45,861 nucleotides of DNA from Marinomonas fungiae. Lineage in GTDB: Bacteria; Pseudomonadota; Gammaproteobacteria; Pseudomonadales; Marinomonadaceae. Location of the stretch: assembly GCF_001418205.1 (NCBI RefSeq), contig NZ_LIQF01000021.1, positions 1 through 45,861 on the forward strand, in the 5' to 3' direction. Below the pieces are notes generated by a model. That model saw nothing but the letters and a program-made list of their open reading frames with translations, had not been told where the DNA came from and did not search any database. A program made the position numbers and the translations under genes. Positions 44,146 to 45,861 of this stretch are shown piece after piece; position 1 is the first letter of the stretch; each line of letters starts with the position of its first letter.

Positions 44146-44991
44146 ATGAAGAAGCGTATTCCAGTTAAAGAGCTGTTAATCGATCCACGTATTGGCCATA
44201 ATCTGCAGGATCTCTGCGAAAAAAATGAGCTACTAGAAAGTGACTCGTTATCAGATAAGCTTGTTAGAACCTTGAGACTACTAACGAAAGAAGGGGTAGA
44301 TCCATCATCTCTTAGCTATTCTGAAATTCAAGATTTGGCGCGTGCCGCTGGTATTTCAGACAACCTGAGTCGGACCACGATTAAGCAAGCGCGAGAAATG
44401 CTGTCTGTCGGTGGCCGCACCCGCGATCAAAGCAAAACCGATATGGCGCTCTACGTCGTTAACAAGAAACTGGCTGGCCTTTTTCTGATGGACGATGAGC
44501 AATTTGATGTCGCCAGGGTTCACGCTGCAATTGCAGACCTAATTATCCCGATCGTTCTTCTAAAAGCCCAGTACGCCAAGACACCCTCCAAAAACTTCAT
44601 CAAGGTGGCGCCTTACGCAAACAAGCTTGCCGCTGGCTCTAACGCTGGCTGCGAACTACTTATGACGCTTCTTGAGAATCCTGATACAGGGTTCAACTAC
44701 AAGCACATGTGCAACCTAGTGCTCAAAAATACTCAAACGCATTTGTCTTATGCTACGGTCCAGAAAATAGAGAAAACCGCTGAGTGGGCTGTTGAGTCCT
44801 TCCGCACACACGGAAAGGACGTGGAGGCTGTTGTTGAGGTGGCACTTAAATTAAAACCAGCTATTAATCAGCTTAAGGCGATTGATGCCGCCGAATTGGC
44901 TAATGTTGTTCCGACATTACTGGTAACTGCTCTTGAAGCTGCAATATTAAGTAAGGGCATTGGCCGTCGCCAATTGTTCAACCACATCTAG
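44146..44991 (+). CDS. Hypothetical plasmid protein, possible DNA-binding
   Basis: A 281-residue protein (MKKRIPVKELLIDPRIGHNL), soluble, mostly helical and Leu/Ala-rich. A segment near 56-90 (YSEIQDLARAAGISDNLSRT) resembles a helix-turn-helix, and a 24-bp palindrome lies just upstream, so an autoregulating DNA-binding protein is possible. I do not recognise a family. It stands alone between the DUF2786 gene and IS remnants. A role in replication or conjugation is conceivable but not shown. Confidence 0.6.
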   Translation: MKKRIPVKELLIDPRIGHNLQDLCEKNELLESDSLSDKLVRTLRLLTKEGVDPSSLSYSEIQDLARAAGISDNLSRTTIKQAREMLSVGGRTRDQSKTDMALYVVNKKLAGLFLMDDEQFDVARVHAAIADLIIPIVLLKAQYAKTPSKNFIKVAPYANKLAAGSNAGCELLMTLLENPDTGFNYKHMCNLVLKNTQTHLSYATVQKIEKTAEWAVESFRTHGKDVEAVVEVALKLKPAINQLKAIDAAELANVVPTLLVTALEAAILSKGIGRRQLFNHI

Positions 44992-45343
44992 AGAAGGAGG
45001 TGTTTTGTTAGCCCCTAGGGAGCGCGGCATGGTTGTAAGAAAGCACTGTAATAATCCGTCTTTTGACTTCCTCCTCGCCGTGAACGACGAGGATTCCTTA
45101 GAACCATTACAGTCCTAAGACTAGGGCGACTTACGCCGCTACCTTTCCTTCCGCAAGTGGGAGCAACAAATTAGACCGTTAACTTTCTTGACCTACAGAC
45201 CGCCCCCTTTAGTGATTATTTTTTGATCGAATTTAAATTGAGCCGTTAACTTTTGGTAAAATTACGCATCATTACGGTGCAAGAAATCCATACAGAAATT
45301 ACCTGCTACAACTTCTAATTTATCCATCAATGAAAGTGTCTAG
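44992..45343. other. Intergenic region with IS605-like hairpin
   Basis: No gene is recognised. A hairpin typical of IS605 right ends is at 45073-45092. Otherwise I see only AT-rich sequence before the IS5-type tips. Confidence 0.45.
45073..45092. repeat. Orphan IS200/IS605-like end hairpin
   Basis: CCTCGCCGT and ACGACGAGG pair at 8 of 9 positions with a two-base loop, in the context GACTTCCTCCTCG...CGAGGATTCCTTA. This resembles right ends of tnpB-bearing elements, where the guide RNA scaffold is encoded. No tnpB is next to it. Confidence 0.45.
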
Positions 45344-45442
45344 GGAATGTGCGATTAAGTTAGCTAGTTAGTACGAAGTCACACCTGACTTGATTTGCTT
45401 TTAAATTTGCTCAAAACCTTAGTTTTTAGTGTGTCTTATTCC
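45344..45442. mobile_element. MITE-like element (99 bp) flanked by CTAG
   Basis: CTAG occurs at 45340-45343 and 45443-45446. Between them both ends read inward as GGAAT (left GGAATGTGCGATTAAG, resembling the IS5-type tips at 445 and 5625; right GGAATAAGACACAC). The inner part has no coding capacity. It may be a deletion derivative mobilised by the IS5-type transposase, or two abutting IS ends. Confidence 0.45.
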
Positions 45443-45486
45443 CTAGTTGGAGCCTTTAAAGCTCCAACTACCATCACCCAGACGGA

Positions 45487-45861
45487 TTAACCCCGTGCAG
45501 ACCTTATCATCTGATCCACTCGCAGTAGGTTTCCCAGTGCAAACAACACCGCGAGCTTGTTGTCATTTTTTTATAATCCTTTATAGGCTACTTTTCGGAA
45601 GCCAAACTGGCACTTCAATATGCGAAACGGGTGCTCGACTTTTGCTCTGATGCTCGCTTTTATGTACTCAGTATTGATGGGGGTTTTATTAATGCGGGGA
45701 TGTTTCTTCCATTTCCTAACCTTGCTTGGCATCTCCGCAATCAACCAGTCCAGCTTCTTATTTTTGGTTTCCTCACGTTTTTCTACACCACGATAGCCTG
45801 AGTCAGCAGAGACAAACGTCTCATCGCCATGCATGAGTTCAGTGATTTGGTTTAGATCATG
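45487..45861 (-). pseudogene. IS5-family transposase, C-terminal part (runs off window)
   Basis: The frame enters from the right edge as HDLNQITEL, continues [20 protein letters not shown] with the second catalytic Asp, then [20 protein letters not shown] with the catalytic Glu, and meets TAA after AYKGL near 45571. The usual ending (KNDNKLAVLFALGNLLRVDQ) follows in frame to a second TAA at 45487-45489. The early stop removes about 27 residues, so activity is doubtful. A stem of GTTGGAGC and GCTCCAAC (45446-45469 region) follows the gene and may be its terminator or element tip. Confidence 0.8.

Overview
The window looks like part of an accessory replicon, probably a plasmid or chromid, of a marine-type gammaproteobacterium. 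A P1-type parA-parB pair, many insertion sequences, a complete Tn3-family transposon and several decayed chromosomal-type genes point this way. No rRNA, tRNA, CRISPR array or replication initiator gene was recognised. Gene families fit Oceanospirillales, Alteromonadales or Vibrionales, but I cannot name the genus from the sequence alone.

Layout. (1) 1-449: 5' part of an IS5-family element running off the left edge. (2) 553-5407: a sensory block on the minus strand with a decayed PAS receptor, an Aer-like chemoreceptor, and a c-di-GMP protein with two FixL-like haem-PAS domains. Outward-pointing copies of one IS5-type element flank it. (3) 5621-11140: an insertion-sequence nest. An IS21-family element with a 7-bp target duplication sits inside a frameshifted IS1634-family element, between two IS5-type fragments. 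(4) 11224-15100: a two-component and c-di-GMP operon with a CHASE-domain histidine kinase, a 5'-truncated receiver, and a REC-GGDEF-EAL protein. (5) 15350-20254: a row of pseudogenes (MocR fragment, DUF934, siroheme sulfite/nitrite reductase, bd-type quinol oxidase subunits) with one intact small membrane protein. Three near-identical palindromes lie upstream. (6) 21196-23640: parA, parB and a candidate centromere hairpin. (7) 24034-24992: relics of cheD and of an IS200/IS605 element (tnpB and tnpA).

(8) 24993-42221: a structurally complete 17.2-kb Tn3-family transposon inserted in the IS200/IS605 tnpA. It has 38-bp inverted repeats and a TACAC target duplication. Divergent tnpR and tnpA flank a three-subsite res. 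Its cargo combines heavy-metal efflux (MerR/CadR-type regulator, Cd/Pb/Zn P-type ATPase, His-rich DMT permease) with envelope redox and maturation genes: DsbD, DsbB, two DsbA-like proteins, a TlpA/CcmG-like thioredoxin, LspA and an M23 peptidase. It also carries periplasmic metal binders (DUF411 and a Met-rich Spy-like protein). I infer that the cargo exports soft metals and repairs or handles thiols in the periplasm under metal stress.

(9) 42227-44991: the rest of the IS200/IS605 tnpA, then plasmid or phage-type genes: an unrecognised protein, a frameshifted zinc-ribbon protein, a DUF2786 protein, and an unrecognised 281-residue protein behind a 24-bp palindrome. (10) 45073-45861: an orphan IS605-like hairpin, a 99-bp MITE-like element, and the 3' part of another IS5-family transposase running off the right edge. 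Both window ends therefore lie inside IS5-type genes in the same orientation.
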